Notes: generated by a model not told the origin, from the sequence alone. A stretch of 64,000 nucleotides of DNA from Actinomycetota bacterium (GCA_014238065.1 JABABU010000056.1:1-64000), one strand, 5' to 3'. Positions 24,581 through 35,621 are shown, counted from the first letter of the stretch. Translations and numbers: made by a program.

Positions 24581-25624
24581 TCAGTTCGATTCGATGTTGT
24601 GCTGATACGACGGAATGCGCCCCGGCTGAGGAGGAATGCCGGGTTCTCCCTCGTACATCGTCATCGTCGGTTGTATCGGCCGCGCATCGTGAGCGGCGAT
24701 CCACAGTCGGAGGAGGTGGCGTTTCTTTGTGGGATCGGCGTCGTCTTCGAATCCCGATCGAGCGTGAAGGACCGTGAAGTTGTTCGCGAAGATCGCTTCG
24801 CCCTTCTGGAGGGTGAAGTCGACGGCTAAGCCGGGCTCGGCGACAATGCTCTCGAACAGGTCGAGAGCTTCGACGTCCCCTCGCGAGAGAACGATGTCGT
24901 CGAATTCGTCCGCCGCGATCTCGATGTACTGGCGCAGATAACGGCAGCTGACACGGCCGTCGCGTTCGCTGAAAACGGGCAGGAAGTGGGGCGTGACCTG
25001 CGGAAGCCCATCGGCTTGTTCGCCGAAGCGGTGGTACCTGAAACCTCGGTACAGGTTCTCGAGCAGGTCTGGTCGGCGCCGCGCAATCTCCTCGTGGACG
25101 GTCATCGAACTGGCGAACCTGCTCATGCCGCCTGACTTGGCGGGATGGAGGCAGAGGAACGACAGGATGTCTGCTGGGTCCGTGTGGGGTGTGAGTTCGT
25201 TCGCGTTCCGGTAGGCCCTGGCGTGCGGGTCCTTGCCAGACACGTCGATGACGTGACCGAGGCGATCACCCATCACGCTCTGAGACACGGGCCGGCCGAG
25301 GTGGAGACCTACGGCCCAGAAGACGATGGCCGCTTCTTCCACAGAGAGGTCTTCGACCGGAAAGCCTCGAAGCAGCACGAATCCCGTGCCGTTCAGAAGT
25401 TGGTCGGCCAAAGCGTCGATCGAGCGTGCCAGCGGACCGAGCGGCAACTGTTCTGGCGTGAGATCGACGACGTCATGACCGGTGGAGGCCAGCGAACGGG
25501 CCACTTCGACGAGAGAGCCAAAGTCGGCAGCGTCGAGGTTGACCGCGGCGCCATCGACTGAGCCGAGAGTGTCGCCACGCCACAGCGTGGCCGGTTCGAC
25601 GAACTGGCTGAGAACGTCAGGCAT
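24581..25624 (-). CDS. TauD/TfdA family Fe(II)/2-oxoglutarate dioxygenase
   Basis: A 347-residue enzyme of the TauD/TfdA clan, which uses iron, oxygen and 2-oxoglutarate to hydroxylate a substrate, often releasing sulfite or cleaving a bond. The iron triad can be read: HxD in ELTPHTDPADILSF and the distal His in NFTVLHARSGFED. The 2-oxoglutarate-binding Arg follows in RHLLRLW. The substrate is not evident; taurine, carnitine-like or aryl-oxy compounds are possible. The ATG lies 6 bases after TAGTGT, so it is a leaderless start. It is the last gene in a minus-strand run with the DsbA-like and mycothiol genes, but with its own promoter. Confidence 0.88.
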   Translation of the reverse strand: MPDVLSQFVEPATLWRGDTLGSVDGAAVNLDAADFGSLVEVARSLASTGHDVVDLTPEQLPLGPLARSIDALADQLLNGTGFVLLRGFPVEDLSVEEAAIVFWAVGLHLGRPVSQSVMGDRLGHVIDVSGKDPHARAYRNANELTPHTDPADILSFLCLHPAKSGGMSRFASSMTVHEEIARRRPDLLENLYRGFRYHRFGEQADGLPQVTPHFLPVFSERDGRVSCRYLRQYIEIAADEFDDIVLSRGDVEALDLFESIVAEPGLAVDFTLQKGEAIFANNFTVLHARSGFEDDADPTKKRHLLRLWIAAHDARPIQPTMTMYEGEPGIPPQPGRIPSYQHNIESN

Positions 25625-25636
25625 GTGCGAACACTA
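25625..25636 (-). promoter_or_regulatory. Leaderless-type -10 element of the TauD-type gene
   Basis: On the minus strand TAGTGT is followed by 6 bases and the ATG. Confidence 0.55.
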
Positions 25637-25687
25637 CTGCTGGGTTCGAATCTGGTGTACGGGACGTTCGGGCCTGGATGTTGATCG

Positions 25688-26401
25688 TTAGGAGGTCGGT
25701 GGCGACTTCATCTCGACGACTTTGCCTCTGTTGATGCTCACCCAGTCTCTGGCCTCGATGTAGGGCCGGAACACCTCACCGATCGCTAGCTCGTCGTCCA
25801 CCGACTTGGGGCGTTGGATCTCATACATGTGTGGGAACTCGAGCCAGCCGATGAGGTTGTTCCACAGTCGCACCGCAGCATCGCCGCGTGGCGGATCGAT
25901 GAGCACAGGTCCGAAGATGTTCTGGCCGTCGGGAAAGAACAGGGTTGGTACACCGAAGCCGCCATGATCGACAACCTTGTCGTGCTCGGCCTTCACCTCG
26001 TCGTGAGTGCTCTGATCGGCGATGGCCTCGTCCACGAGGGCTGGATCGAGCCCGATCTCCTCGAGCAGATGCCGAGCGACGTCCGGCTCGTGTGGGCGTC
26101 GACCTTCTTCGTGAAGTGCGCGACCTGCTCGTTCGTACCAGTGGTCAAGGTCGTCCATCGAGTTGCGACGAAGCAGGGCGCCGATGCGCATCATCGACCA
26201 CCCATAGGACCACTCGCGCTCCCATGGATGTTTCTTGCCTTCGCGGAGGTTGACTTCCTCGAGGGAGAAGAAACACCAGTTGACCGTGAGGTCGAGTTGA
26301 TCTCTCGCGTCTCGCATCCATTTCGATGTCTGGTAGGCCCAAGGGCACATGACGTCGAAATGGAAATCGACCGTGGTTGGTGCTTCGAATACATCGTTCA
26401 T
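25688..26401 (-). CDS. DsbA-family protein, mycothiol-linked type
   Basis: A 237-residue thioredoxin-fold protein of the DsbA family, resembling mycobacterial Rv2466c (mycothiol-dependent oxidoreductase). The active-site region is [18 protein letters not shown] with Cys19, then Pro-Trp-Ala where a second Cys is typical. A helical insertion and the cis-Pro loop [10 protein letters not shown] follow. With one active-site Cys it would work by a monothiol mechanism, as glutathione S-transferase kappa or HCCA isomerase relatives do. It has no signal peptide. The maleylpyruvate-isomerase-like gene lies just upstream on the same strand, which fits a mycothiol function. Confidence 0.8.
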   Translation of the reverse strand: MNDVFEAPTTVDFHFDVMCPWAYQTSKWMRDARDQLDLTVNWCFFSLEEVNLREGKKHPWEREWSYGWSMMRIGALLRRNSMDDLDHWYERAGRALHEEGRRPHEPDVARHLLEEIGLDPALVDEAIADQSTHDEVKAEHDKVVDHGGFGVPTLFFPDGQNIFGPVLIDPPRGDAAVRLWNNLIGWLEFPHMYEIQRPKSVDDELAIGEVFRPYIEARDWVSINRGKVVEMKSPPTS

Positions 26402-26431
26402 GGTTGATCCCTGGTTCTCGGACTCCGGAAC

Positions 26432-27220
26432 TCACATGGTGAATGCGAGGTTTCGAGCAGCTCTCTCTCCGTACTCGGCGTTTCCACGCCACGAAACTCT
26501 TCCTGCGTCGATCTCGATCTGCGGATCGATTCGGCCGCACGCCATCATGATGAAGCTCGTCGAATGGCAGTCGACTTCGACGTCAGGTGATTCGAGCGAA
26601 TCGACAACAGCGGCTCTGCCGTCGACGTTCACATGGAGGTCCCTCGTCAGCGGCCCGTTCAGATGGAAGGTGATGCTGTGCCGGTCGGGAAGGCCGATCT
26701 TTTTTCCGACGATGTATCCCAGCGACAGGTGAATCTCTTGGAGGGCGAGTTCTGCCACCGCTCCTCCGTCGTCGCCCGGCCTGGCCAGCGGCATGCGGAC
26801 ATCGCGTTCGTGAACCCAGAAGTCGAACGCTCGGATGGCGAGGAAGCGTCCATAGGTCTGCGGACCGACGGGTGTCATTGATGGACGATCGATGTCCTCT
26901 TGGGTAAGGCCGGCAAGCTCTTCGGTTCGTGCCCCGCACACCGAGTTGTAGGCATCGAGCAGTTCGGTGTTCGACATCGATTCTGCGGCTGCGATGAACT
27001 CGCCGGCTTTGGTGAAGGGAATCGGATCCTCGACCGAATCCGGCAGCCAACCGGACAGGACCGACTCGACCGACGCGAGGTGGATGAGAACGCCACGTGC
27101 GGTCCAGTCGGGACACAGTGACTGGACCTCGAAGTCGTCCTCAGAGAGGCCACCGAAGAACCCGCCAGCGTTCGAGTAGCTCTGCGTCATTGCTTCGACG
27201 AGACGATCACGGTTGCTCAC
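26432..27220 (-). CDS. Mycothiol-dependent maleylpyruvate-isomerase-like protein
   Basis: A 262-residue protein of the DinB-like superfamily that includes mycothiol-dependent maleylpyruvate isomerase. The N-terminal bundle has the typical CPDWTARGVLIHLASVE motif with the metal-binding His, and later DFWVHERDVRMP with another His. The C-terminal part resembles the SCP2-like domain ending WRGNAEYGERAARNLAF. Whether it isomerises maleylpyruvate is not shown. A GTG was chosen because GGAG lies 5 bases upstream and the conserved part begins there; a further upstream codon is possible. It precedes the DsbA-like gene by 30 bases, likely one operon. Confidence 0.82.
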   Translation of the reverse strand: MSNRDRLVEAMTQSYSNAGGFFGGLSEDDFEVQSLCPDWTARGVLIHLASVESVLSGWLPDSVEDPIPFTKAGEFIAAAESMSNTELLDAYNSVCGARTEELAGLTQEDIDRPSMTPVGPQTYGRFLAIRAFDFWVHERDVRMPLARPGDDGGAVAELALQEIHLSLGYIVGKKIGLPDRHSITFHLNGPLTRDLHVNVDGRAAVVDSLESPDVEVDCHSTSFIMMACGRIDPQIEIDAGRVSWRGNAEYGERAARNLAFTM

Positions 27221-27296
27221 GGTTGCTCCAAAGTCTGTCGATGGCGGTGACTGCAACGGTACCCATCTCGCTTCACTCGACCCAAGCTGGCGTGGT

Positions 27297-27309
27297 TACG
27301 CTGTCCGCC
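27297..27309 (+). promoter_or_regulatory. Leaderless-type -10 element of the dehydrogenase gene
   Basis: TACGCT is followed by 7 bases and the ATG of the zinc-dependent dehydrogenase; it decides that start against a long upstream open frame. Confidence 0.55.
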
Positions 27310-28305
27310 ATGACCGAGACGATGAAGGCTGGCCGAATGCTCGATGTGGGGCAGATGGTGTGCGAAGAAGCTCCGATCCCCGACATTTCGGATTCGCAGA
27401 TCCTGGTGAAGACCGAATTCGCCTCCATCTGCGGTAGCGATCTCCACATCGTCATGCAAGGCGCGGCTATGGCCATTCCGGAACAGTGCCCGCATGGATT
27501 TCCAGGGCATGAGGGTGTCGGTCACGTCGTCGCGAGCAACGATCCGTCGGTACCAACCGGGATCGACGTGTTGACCTTTCCGAACACCGCAATCGCCGAA
27601 GGCTTCTCCGGGTACCAAAGGCTGAGCTCAGGGCAGTACTGCCTCCCGCTACCAGCTTCGGACCTCCCGAACCAGCAGCTGATGATGGCCCAGCAACTCG
27701 GCACCGTGATCTTCGCCCACAACCAGCGGCTCCGCGATGTGACAGGGGAGACGGTCGCCATCCTGGGGCAGGGTTCGGCCGGGCTGTTCTGGACATGGCT
27801 GTTGAAGCGAGCTGGCGCAGCCCAGGTGATTGTTTCCGATCGCTCGAACACGCGTATTTCGGTTGCGAAGAAGTTCGGCGCCGACATCGCCGTCAACGCG
27901 AACGATGCCGACATCGGCGAGGTCGTTCTCGACATGACCGACGGCAAGGGTGCTGACTACGTCGTCGAGGCCGTCGGCAGCAGCGCCGCCCATGACCAGA
28001 GCATCGACATATCGCGTGTTGGCGGCGGGCTGATGTGGTTCGGTCTGCCTGATACCAACGCAGGTATCGAGATGAGCTTCGCCAAGTTCTTCCGAAAGAA
28101 ACTGTCGGCAACGTCCGTCTACGGCGCCCAGGACGAGGCTGACGCGGTCTCATTCCAAGCCGCGATGGATCACATCGTGAATGGCGACATCGACGTGATG
28201 CCGTTGTGCAGCCACACCTACGACATCGAGCAGATCGACCAGGCCATGGCCACCGCCTTCGATCCCGTGGATGCAGCAGCAACCAAGGTTTCGGTGTCCT
28301 TCTAG
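27310..28305 (+). CDS. Medium-chain zinc-dependent dehydrogenase
   Basis: A 331-residue MDR-family dehydrogenase that would oxidise an alcohol or polyol with NAD(P). The catalytic zinc site has Cys in SICGSDLH and His-Glu in PGHEGVGHV. The nucleotide fold is VAILGQGSAGLFWTWLLKRAGA, followed by VIVSDRS. The four-Cys structural zinc loop of classical alcohol dehydrogenases is absent; residues about 80-110 have no Cys cluster, which makes it closer to short MDR types. The gene stands alone on the plus strand, divergent from the mycothiol-type genes, with a 261-base gap after it. Confidence 0.85.
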   Translation: MTETMKAGRMLDVGQMVCEEAPIPDISDSQILVKTEFASICGSDLHIVMQGAAMAIPEQCPHGFPGHEGVGHVVASNDPSVPTGIDVLTFPNTAIAEGFSGYQRLSSGQYCLPLPASDLPNQQLMMAQQLGTVIFAHNQRLRDVTGETVAILGQGSAGLFWTWLLKRAGAAQVIVSDRSNTRISVAKKFGADIAVNANDADIGEVVLDMTDGKGADYVVEAVGSSAAHDQSIDISRVGGGLMWFGLPDTNAGIEMSFAKFFRKKLSATSVYGAQDEADAVSFQAAMDHIVNGDIDVMPLCSHTYDIEQIDQAMATAFDPVDAAATKVSVSF

Positions 28306-28325
28306 AGTCGTCTGGTTGGGGTAGC

Positions 28326-28347
28326 CCTGCTGCGCTGGAGCGGCAGG
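28326..28347 (+). terminator. Hairpin after the dehydrogenase gene
   Basis: CCTGC and GCAGG enclose a CGCT/AGCG inner arm, and the hairpin is followed by a T-rich TTCTCCGTCTT. A terminator is plausible. The rest of the 261-base gap has a TACGGT -10-like box at 28530 and no gene that I can support. Confidence 0.4.
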
Positions 28348-28566
28348 TTCTCCGTCTTGGGCCTTCCGGGCGAAGCGAAAGCAGCAGCGCCAGTCCGAGA
28401 GACAGGCGAGGAAGAATTTGGAGAGTGATGAGACCGGCCGTCGAGGGATGCTGCGAGATCGGATCTCCTCCTCGGCCACCACGGCGCGATTCTGGTCGCT
28501 CTGCCTTCGTCTGCACGACGCGACGGCAGTACGGTGGAGGTATCCCATTGGGGAAAGGGGAGCACG

Positions 28567-30291
28567 ATGAGTGAGCATGATCTCGTCATCCGAGGCGGCA
28601 CCGTCATTGACGGAACAGGCGCCGATCGCAGGACTGCTGATGTCGCTGTCACCGGCGGGATTGTCGCCGAAGTCGGAAAGGTCGCCGGCGCCGGGCATCG
28701 GGAGATTGAAGCTGACGGCAGACTCGTCCAGCCCGGCTTCGTCGACATCCACACCCACTACGACGGTCAGGCCACATGGGACAGCCAACTTGCACCATCG
28801 AGTTGGCACGGTGTCACCACCATCGTGATGGGCAACTGTGGCGTCGGGTTTGCTCCTGTTCGCCCTTCGGATCACCAACGTTTGATCGAGCTCATGGAAG
28901 GTGTGGAGGACATTCCGGGCACCGCACTTCACGAGGGGCTCCCGTGGACGTGGGAGACGTTCGAGGAGTACCTCGACTTCCTCGATGCCCGTCACTACGA
29001 CATCGACCTTGGCGCGCAGCTTCCCCATGCTGCCGTTCGGTTGAACGTGATGGGCCAGCGGGGCGCTGATCGTGAGCCGGCGACGCCTGACGACATCGCA
29101 CAGATGGCCGACATTGCTCGACGCGCCGTCGAGGCCGGCGCCATCGGTTTCACGTCGTCCAGGTCGCTGAACCACAGGGCCTCCACCGGCGAATACACAC
29201 CGACGCTGCAGGCCGAGTTCGACGAGATGATCGGTATTGCAGAAGCCCTCGGTGCTGCTGGCAAAGGTGTCATCCAGATCATCAGTGACTTCATCGACTT
29301 CGAAGGAGAGTTCGAACTCGTGAAGGCGATGGGAGCCAGGTCGGGTCGCCCGGTTTCGATGTCGATCGCGCAGGCGGGGCGGCGGAAGGATCAGTGGAAG
29401 AAGACGCTCGATCTGATGTCGCAGGCCACGAGTGAGGGCGTCGTGATGCGCGGCCAGGTCGCAGCAAGAGCCATCGGACTGGTGATGGGCCACCAAGGGA
29501 CCCTGAATCCATTCATGCACTCCGAGGCGTACAAGCGCATCGCCCGTCTGCCTCTGGCCGAGCGCGTCGAGGAGATGAAACGAGACGAGGTTCGCTCCGC
29601 CATCCTCGGCAACATGGAGGTCGACAAGGATCTGCCTGTTCTCGGATCACGGCTCGTCACGAAGTGGCACCTGATGTACCCCCTTGGCGATCCTCCCGAT
29701 TACGAGCCCGATCAGGCGACCTCGCTGGGGGCGGTGTGCGAGCGCGAAGGCACCGACCCGGCTGAGATGGCCTACGACATGCTCCTCGAACGCGACGGCA
29801 CCGCCATGATCTACATGCCGACCGTGAACTACGGCGACGGCAATCTCGACAGCGTTCGCGAGCAGTTGCTCCACGACGCAGCGGTGCCGGGCCTCTCCGA
29901 TGGTGGCGCTCACGTCGGCACGATCTGCGACGTCAGCTTCCCGACCACGCTTATGCAGTGGTGGGGACGCGATCGTCCTCACGGCAAGATTCCTCTCGAG
30001 ACCATTGTCGCCAAGCAGGCGCGAGCGACTGCAGAGGCGGTTGGATTCATGGACAGGGGAGTGCTCGCGCCTGGCTACAAGGCCGACGTCAACGTCATCG
30101 ACTTCGAAGCGCTGACGCTGCACGCTCCGACGATCGCCGGTGATCTGCCTGCCGGTGGGAATCGGCTGCTGCAGAAGGTCACCGGCATCGATCACACCTT
30201 CGTGAACGGGGTCGAGGTCGCGAGCAACAGTGAGTCGACAGGAGACACTCCCGGTCGCCTCGTCAGGGGCGCTCAGAGGCTGGGACGCTGA
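28567..30291 (+). CDS. D-aminoacylase-like amidohydrolase
   Basis: A 574-residue amidohydrolase related to N-acyl-D-amino-acid deacylases (D-aminoacylase), which release D-amino acids from N-acyl derivatives. Features are an N-terminal beta sandwich (HDLVIRGGTVIDGTGAD), the metal motif FVDIHTHYDGQ, the Cys ligand in MGNCGVGFAP, and the catalytic Asp in SDGGAHVG. The C-terminal strand has FVNGVEVASN. The ATG has AAAGGGGAG just upstream and a TACGGT box about 30 bases earlier, so it has a real leader. The amidohydrolase-2 gene follows directly (1-base gap). The exact substrate is inferred. Confidence 0.85.
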   Translation: MSEHDLVIRGGTVIDGTGADRRTADVAVTGGIVAEVGKVAGAGHREIEADGRLVQPGFVDIHTHYDGQATWDSQLAPSSWHGVTTIVMGNCGVGFAPVRPSDHQRLIELMEGVEDIPGTALHEGLPWTWETFEEYLDFLDARHYDIDLGAQLPHAAVRLNVMGQRGADREPATPDDIAQMADIARRAVEAGAIGFTSSRSLNHRASTGEYTPTLQAEFDEMIGIAEALGAAGKGVIQIISDFIDFEGEFELVKAMGARSGRPVSMSIAQAGRRKDQWKKTLDLMSQATSEGVVMRGQVAARAIGLVMGHQGTLNPFMHSEAYKRIARLPLAERVEEMKRDEVRSAILGNMEVDKDLPVLGSRLVTKWHLMYPLGDPPDYEPDQATSLGAVCEREGTDPAEMAYDMLLERDGTAMIYMPTVNYGDGNLDSVREQLLHDAAVPGLSDGGAHVGTICDVSFPTTLMQWWGRDRPHGKIPLETIVAKQARATAEAVGFMDRGVLAPGYKADVNVIDFEALTLHAPTIAGDLPAGGNRLLQKVTGIDHTFVNGVEVASNSESTGDTPGRLVRGAQRLGR

Positions 30292-30292
30292 C

Positions 30293-31411
30293 ATGGGTTT
30301 CTCGTATCCGGTCATCAGCGCCGACAGCCACATCACCGAACCGCCGAACTGTTACGTCGATCACATCGATCCTGCGTACCGCGACATCGCGCCCCGGATC
30401 GTGCACGACGAAGAACGTGGCGATGTTTATCAGGTCGATGGAATGAAGAGCACCATTGCGATGGGCCTCGTCGCTGCGGCCGGCAAACCTGCTGAAGAAC
30501 TCACCAGGAACGGAGCGAAGTTCGAGGAACTGCACCGGTCTGGATGGGATTCGACGGCACGACTGTCGGACCAGGACCGAGACGGAGTGTCGGCCGAGAT
30601 CATCTACCCGACCATTGGCATGGTGCTGTGCAACCACTCCGACGTCGACTACAAGAAGGCTTGCTTCGACGCGTACAACCGCTGGATCAGCAGCTACTGC
30701 GAGGTTGCGCCCCATCGGCTGCTCGGGTGCGGCCAGACGGCGCTACGAACTGTTGAGGAAGGTATCGCCGACCTCGAACGGATCCAGTCGATGGGCCTCC
30801 GCGGGGTCATGATGCCCGGCGATCCGGGACTCGGAACAGATTTCGACGACGAGGTTTGGGGCCCGTTCTGGGATGCTGCCATCGACATGGGTATTCCCCT
30901 CAGCTTCCATATCCTGACGACACGAGGTGGACGTACCCGCGGTCCGCGGTTGAACACGTTCCTGTCGATTGTCCGAGGCGTGCAGGACATCATGGGCACC
31001 CTGGTGTTCGGAGGTGTGTTCGAACGGCACCCCGATCTTCGAGTCGTGTGTGTCGAGGCCGATGCCGGCTGGGTTCCGCACTACATGTATCGAATGGATC
31101 ACGCCTACAAACGTCACCGCAACTGGTTACAGCCCGGGGTGAATCTCTCGAAGCTTCCCTCGGAGTACTTTGCCGAGAACATCTACATGACGTTCCAGGA
31201 CGACTGGACTGCATTCGCCCAGGCCGACCACATGAACTGGGAGCGGCTCATGTGGGCCAACGACTTCCCGCACAGCGACAGTACCTGGCCATGGAGCCAA
31301 GAGATGCTCGCCGAGCAGACCCAGCAACTCACCGGCGAACAGTGCGAGGCCATCCTCAGCAGCAACGTCGCCGATCTCTACAACATCGATCGGGCCAGCC
31401 TGGCTGTATAG
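30293..31411 (+). CDS. Amidohydrolase-2 family metal-dependent hydrolase
   Basis: A 372-residue TIM-barrel hydrolase of the amidohydrolase-2 family (decarboxylases and ring-cleavage hydrolases such as ACMSD relatives). The metal-binding N-terminal motif is ISADSHITEP. The middle has FHILTTRGG, then VCVEADAGWVPHYMYRMD, and the C-terminal catalytic Asp and His lie in MWANDFPHSDSTWPWS. The last motif is typical of the group. The substrate is unknown. The gene begins one base after the D-aminoacylase-like gene, so both enzymes may act in one catabolic path. It converges on glnD across a 140-base gap in which I see nothing. Confidence 0.85.
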   Translation: MGFSYPVISADSHITEPPNCYVDHIDPAYRDIAPRIVHDEERGDVYQVDGMKSTIAMGLVAAAGKPAEELTRNGAKFEELHRSGWDSTARLSDQDRDGVSAEIIYPTIGMVLCNHSDVDYKKACFDAYNRWISSYCEVAPHRLLGCGQTALRTVEEGIADLERIQSMGLRGVMMPGDPGLGTDFDDEVWGPFWDAAIDMGIPLSFHILTTRGGRTRGPRLNTFLSIVRGVQDIMGTLVFGGVFERHPDLRVVCVEADAGWVPHYMYRMDHAYKRHRNWLQPGVNLSKLPSEYFAENIYMTFQDDWTAFAQADHMNWERLMWANDFPHSDSTWPWSQEMLAEQTQQLTGEQCEAILSSNVADLYNIDRASLAV

Positions 31412-31551
31412 GGGCGTTACTTGGGGCAAACCGACTGCAATGGCTTGCGGCCGCCCATCGGAACTTGGGTGGTGCTTGCCGTTCTGCGCTGACTCAAGAC
31501 CATCGGATGCGCCCTTGCCCAGTGCGGTTCGGTTCTCCGGGCCGAGACCGA

Positions 31552-33969
31552 CTACTTCGGTATCGCAGCGGCAGCGAGGAGTCTGGCGGTGAGGTCGGAA
31601 TGGTCGATCGTGTCCGGGAGGTGAACGTGGAAGGTGTCGACTACCCGGCCTCCTTGCGTGTCGATCTTCGCGAAATGTACGTCGATGTCGAGGTCGTGAA
31701 GCACTCGTGACACATCGTGTAATAGGCCCACTCGGTCCGGTCCCCTGAGCTCGAGTCGGTGTGTGCCATGGTCTGCGCCGGTGATGATCTTGATCTCGGG
31801 GGCGAACGTCGCATCCACGCGCGATCGGTAATGCATGTGTTTCGACGCCAACTGCTCGTCGAGTTCGAGGTGACCGCGCAGTGCCCTGCGAAGATTCGCC
31901 ATCACCTTCGGCCATCGGTCTCCGTCGATAGGGCCACTCTTGAGCGAGTCGACCACCTGAAGTCGGTCGACGACGACGCCGTCGCCACGGGTGGCGAGTC
32001 TCGCTTCCACGATGGAGATGTTCGAGAGCGCGAGGACACCGGACACGATAGCGAGCAGACCGGTGCGGTCGGCAGCCACCAGTGCGATGTCCGACCAGTC
32101 GGTCGAGTCGACGACGTCGATGCGGGCTTCGTCGGTCGAAGGGGGAGGGTCGAGCATTGTCATGTGGCGGCGTACCTCCGTCGCGGGAGTTCGCAGCGCG
32201 TAGGCCTCCGGCATGGCTTTCAGATGACCCTGGATTCGTCCCGCCGGGAACTCGCCACTCCAACGTTCTGCCACTTCGGCAATGCGCGCCGTGCGGACCG
32301 GCGTTGAGATTGTGGCCCCTGACGTGATTGCGTTCATCGTTCTGATGTAGAGCGTGCGCACCAGTGAGCCTCGCCAGTTGCTCCATACGTCAGGTCCGGT
32401 TGCGGTGGCGTCGGCGATGGTGAGTAAGTAGAGCATTCGCAAGACGTCAGGCTCACCGATGCGATCGGCGACGTTTGTGATCACCGCGGGATCGTCCAGA
32501 TCGTGACGGGTTGCGATCTCAGGCAAGAGCAGATGCTCTCGAATGAGCAACGCGACCGTCTCCATCGTCACCTGATCGAATCCGGCCCGTTTCGCGAAGG
32601 TCTCGAACATCTCGGCGCCCGCGAACGAGTGATCCCTGCCCGTTCCTTTGCCGATGTCGTGGAACAGCGCAGCGAGCAAGACTTCGTCGAGGCCGCCGAG
32701 CTCGTCTGCGACATCGAGGGCGAACGGCTCGTCGGTGTTGCGGCTGGGATCTGCGAGCGCGGCTGCATTGGCCGCGGTTCGGAGGAGGTGGTCGTCGACC
32801 GGGTGTAGGTGAAAGGGATCGAGCTGGGCCTGCGACACGACATGGTCCCACTCGGGGAGGACCTGCTGACGGAATCCGACTTCGGCCAGGTCGTCCATGA
32901 TGAGTCTGGCCGGGGCTCCCGAGCTGATGAATGCGATGAACGATGACCGCCCTGCTTCGGTCCATGCATCTGAGGCTGCGCCCTGAAACACTGAGCGTTC
33001 TTTCTCGGTGAGTCGCTGGCGGCTGTCGCCCCGACTGGCGGCCTCGGCAGCGATCGACCACGGGTTCGCGGTGGCATGTGGCTGAGAAGAGCCTCGCCTG
33101 GAACGAACGAGCCGCAACAGTCCAGCTGACCGAGGTGAGTTGCCTGCCGTCGAGAGAAGCTCTGCGAAAGCATCCGTCGCGGCAAGGTCGATTGTGCGCG
33201 CCGATTGGTAAATCTGGCCCAGAAACTCCTTAGCGTCGAGTCCTACAGCGGCAGCAGCGGGGCGGCGAAGACTGAAATCCATGACGTCGTGCTCTCGGCC
33301 TGCGCAACGATGGAGCGCCTGGCGAGCTCGCAGCAGTCGCTCCTCGTCGGCGTCGAGGGCACCTGATCCGCGATCGCACCAGCGCATCCTGTGGATTGTC
33401 CTGAGTCCTCCGCGACCGTTCTTGAGATCGATGGCCTGGAGATGATGGGGCTCTCGTGCTCGGCGGTCCGCTTCCTCTGATGCGAGCGCTACCGTCAGCG
33501 ACGAACGGCGTACGGTTCGATCTACCTCTGTTTGCAGGTTCTGGAACAGCGCGGCGTCGCCACACACGAGCCGAGCATCGAGAAGTGAGCAGAGTGTGTC
33601 GGTTCGCTCGCCTGCTGCGGTGCCGGCTTCGGCTGGCGTCCTGACTGCGTGACCAACAGTGAGCCCTGCGTCCCACAGCGCCCTGAATACTGCAGGGGCG
33701 GTGTCTACGGGCTCCTCGACGAGGATCATCAGGTCGATGTCGGAGTGAATGCACAGCTGACGACGTCCATAGCTCCCGAGCGCGACCGCTGCCATCCTCG
33801 CCGGGCCGAAGTCTTCAACCTGCTGGGAGAGGGCCTGTACACCTCGATCCATCGCTGTGGTCAGCCGGACCCACGATCCATCGAGATCAGCTGTGCCATC
33901 GATGAGTTGTCGACGAAGGTTGAGGTAGGACTCGAGCGGATGATCGCCGGCACCCGTGACCTCTTCCAT
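31552..33969 (-). CDS. glnD: [Protein-PII] nucleotidyltransferase / removing enzyme
   Basis: GlnD modifies and demodifies the PII protein in response to glutamine; in actinobacteria the group added to GlnK is AMP. The 805-residue protein has the nucleotidyltransferase motif VALGSYGRRQLCIHSDIDL, a helical linker, the HD phosphohydrolase motif LFHDIGKGTGRDH and two ACT domains at the C-terminus (DRTGLLAIVSGVL and PDRVGLLHDVSRVL). All domains are in order and nothing seems lost. The ATG lies 5 bases after the glnK stop in the amtB-glnK-glnD operon, the standard actinobacterial arrangement. Confidence 0.94.
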   Translation of the reverse strand: MEEVTGAGDHPLESYLNLRRQLIDGTADLDGSWVRLTTAMDRGVQALSQQVEDFGPARMAAVALGSYGRRQLCIHSDIDLMILVEEPVDTAPAVFRALWDAGLTVGHAVRTPAEAGTAAGERTDTLCSLLDARLVCGDAALFQNLQTEVDRTVRRSSLTVALASEEADRRAREPHHLQAIDLKNGRGGLRTIHRMRWCDRGSGALDADEERLLRARQALHRCAGREHDVMDFSLRRPAAAAVGLDAKEFLGQIYQSARTIDLAATDAFAELLSTAGNSPRSAGLLRLVRSRRGSSQPHATANPWSIAAEAASRGDSRQRLTEKERSVFQGAASDAWTEAGRSSFIAFISSGAPARLIMDDLAEVGFRQQVLPEWDHVVSQAQLDPFHLHPVDDHLLRTAANAAALADPSRNTDEPFALDVADELGGLDEVLLAALFHDIGKGTGRDHSFAGAEMFETFAKRAGFDQVTMETVALLIREHLLLPEIATRHDLDDPAVITNVADRIGEPDVLRMLYLLTIADATATGPDVWSNWRGSLVRTLYIRTMNAITSGATISTPVRTARIAEVAERWSGEFPAGRIQGHLKAMPEAYALRTPATEVRRHMTMLDPPPSTDEARIDVVDSTDWSDIALVAADRTGLLAIVSGVLALSNISIVEARLATRGDGVVVDRLQVVDSLKSGPIDGDRWPKVMANLRRALRGHLELDEQLASKHMHYRSRVDATFAPEIKIITGADHGTHRLELRGPDRVGLLHDVSRVLHDLDIDVHFAKIDTQGGRVVDTFHVHLPDTIDHSDLTARLLAAAAIPK

Positions 33970-33974
33970 CCTGC

Positions 33975-35535
<1,561 letters not shown>

Positions 35536-35559
35536 GCGCCCTCCTCCCGGTCGGGTTCG

Positions 35560-35596
35560 GAGCAACATTGCTCGACCAGTGTTTCGGGCGTGTTTC
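35560..35596 (-). promoter_or_regulatory. Possible nitrogen-regulator box before amtB
   Basis: On the minus strand GAAAC-N6-GAAAC occurs 46-61 bases before amtB, the same 11-base spacing as the half-sites of actinobacterial GlnR boxes (GTNAC-N6-GAAAC). A perfect GAGCAA-CA-TTGCTC palindrome lies between it and the start codon. GlnR control is inferred; no GlnR gene is in the window. Confidence 0.5.
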
Positions 35597-35621
35597 GCGC
35601 CAGTGAAGCGTTCGTGCTCGG

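Noticed and set aside
28150-29520. A 456-codon minus-strand frame opposite the D-aminoacylase-like gene
   Set aside because: Shadow of a conserved metal-dependent hydrolase; no ribosome site or motif.
31412-31551. Gap between the amidohydrolase and glnD as a possible RNA gene
   Set aside because: No stable cloverleaf, hairpin or promoter could be read in it.
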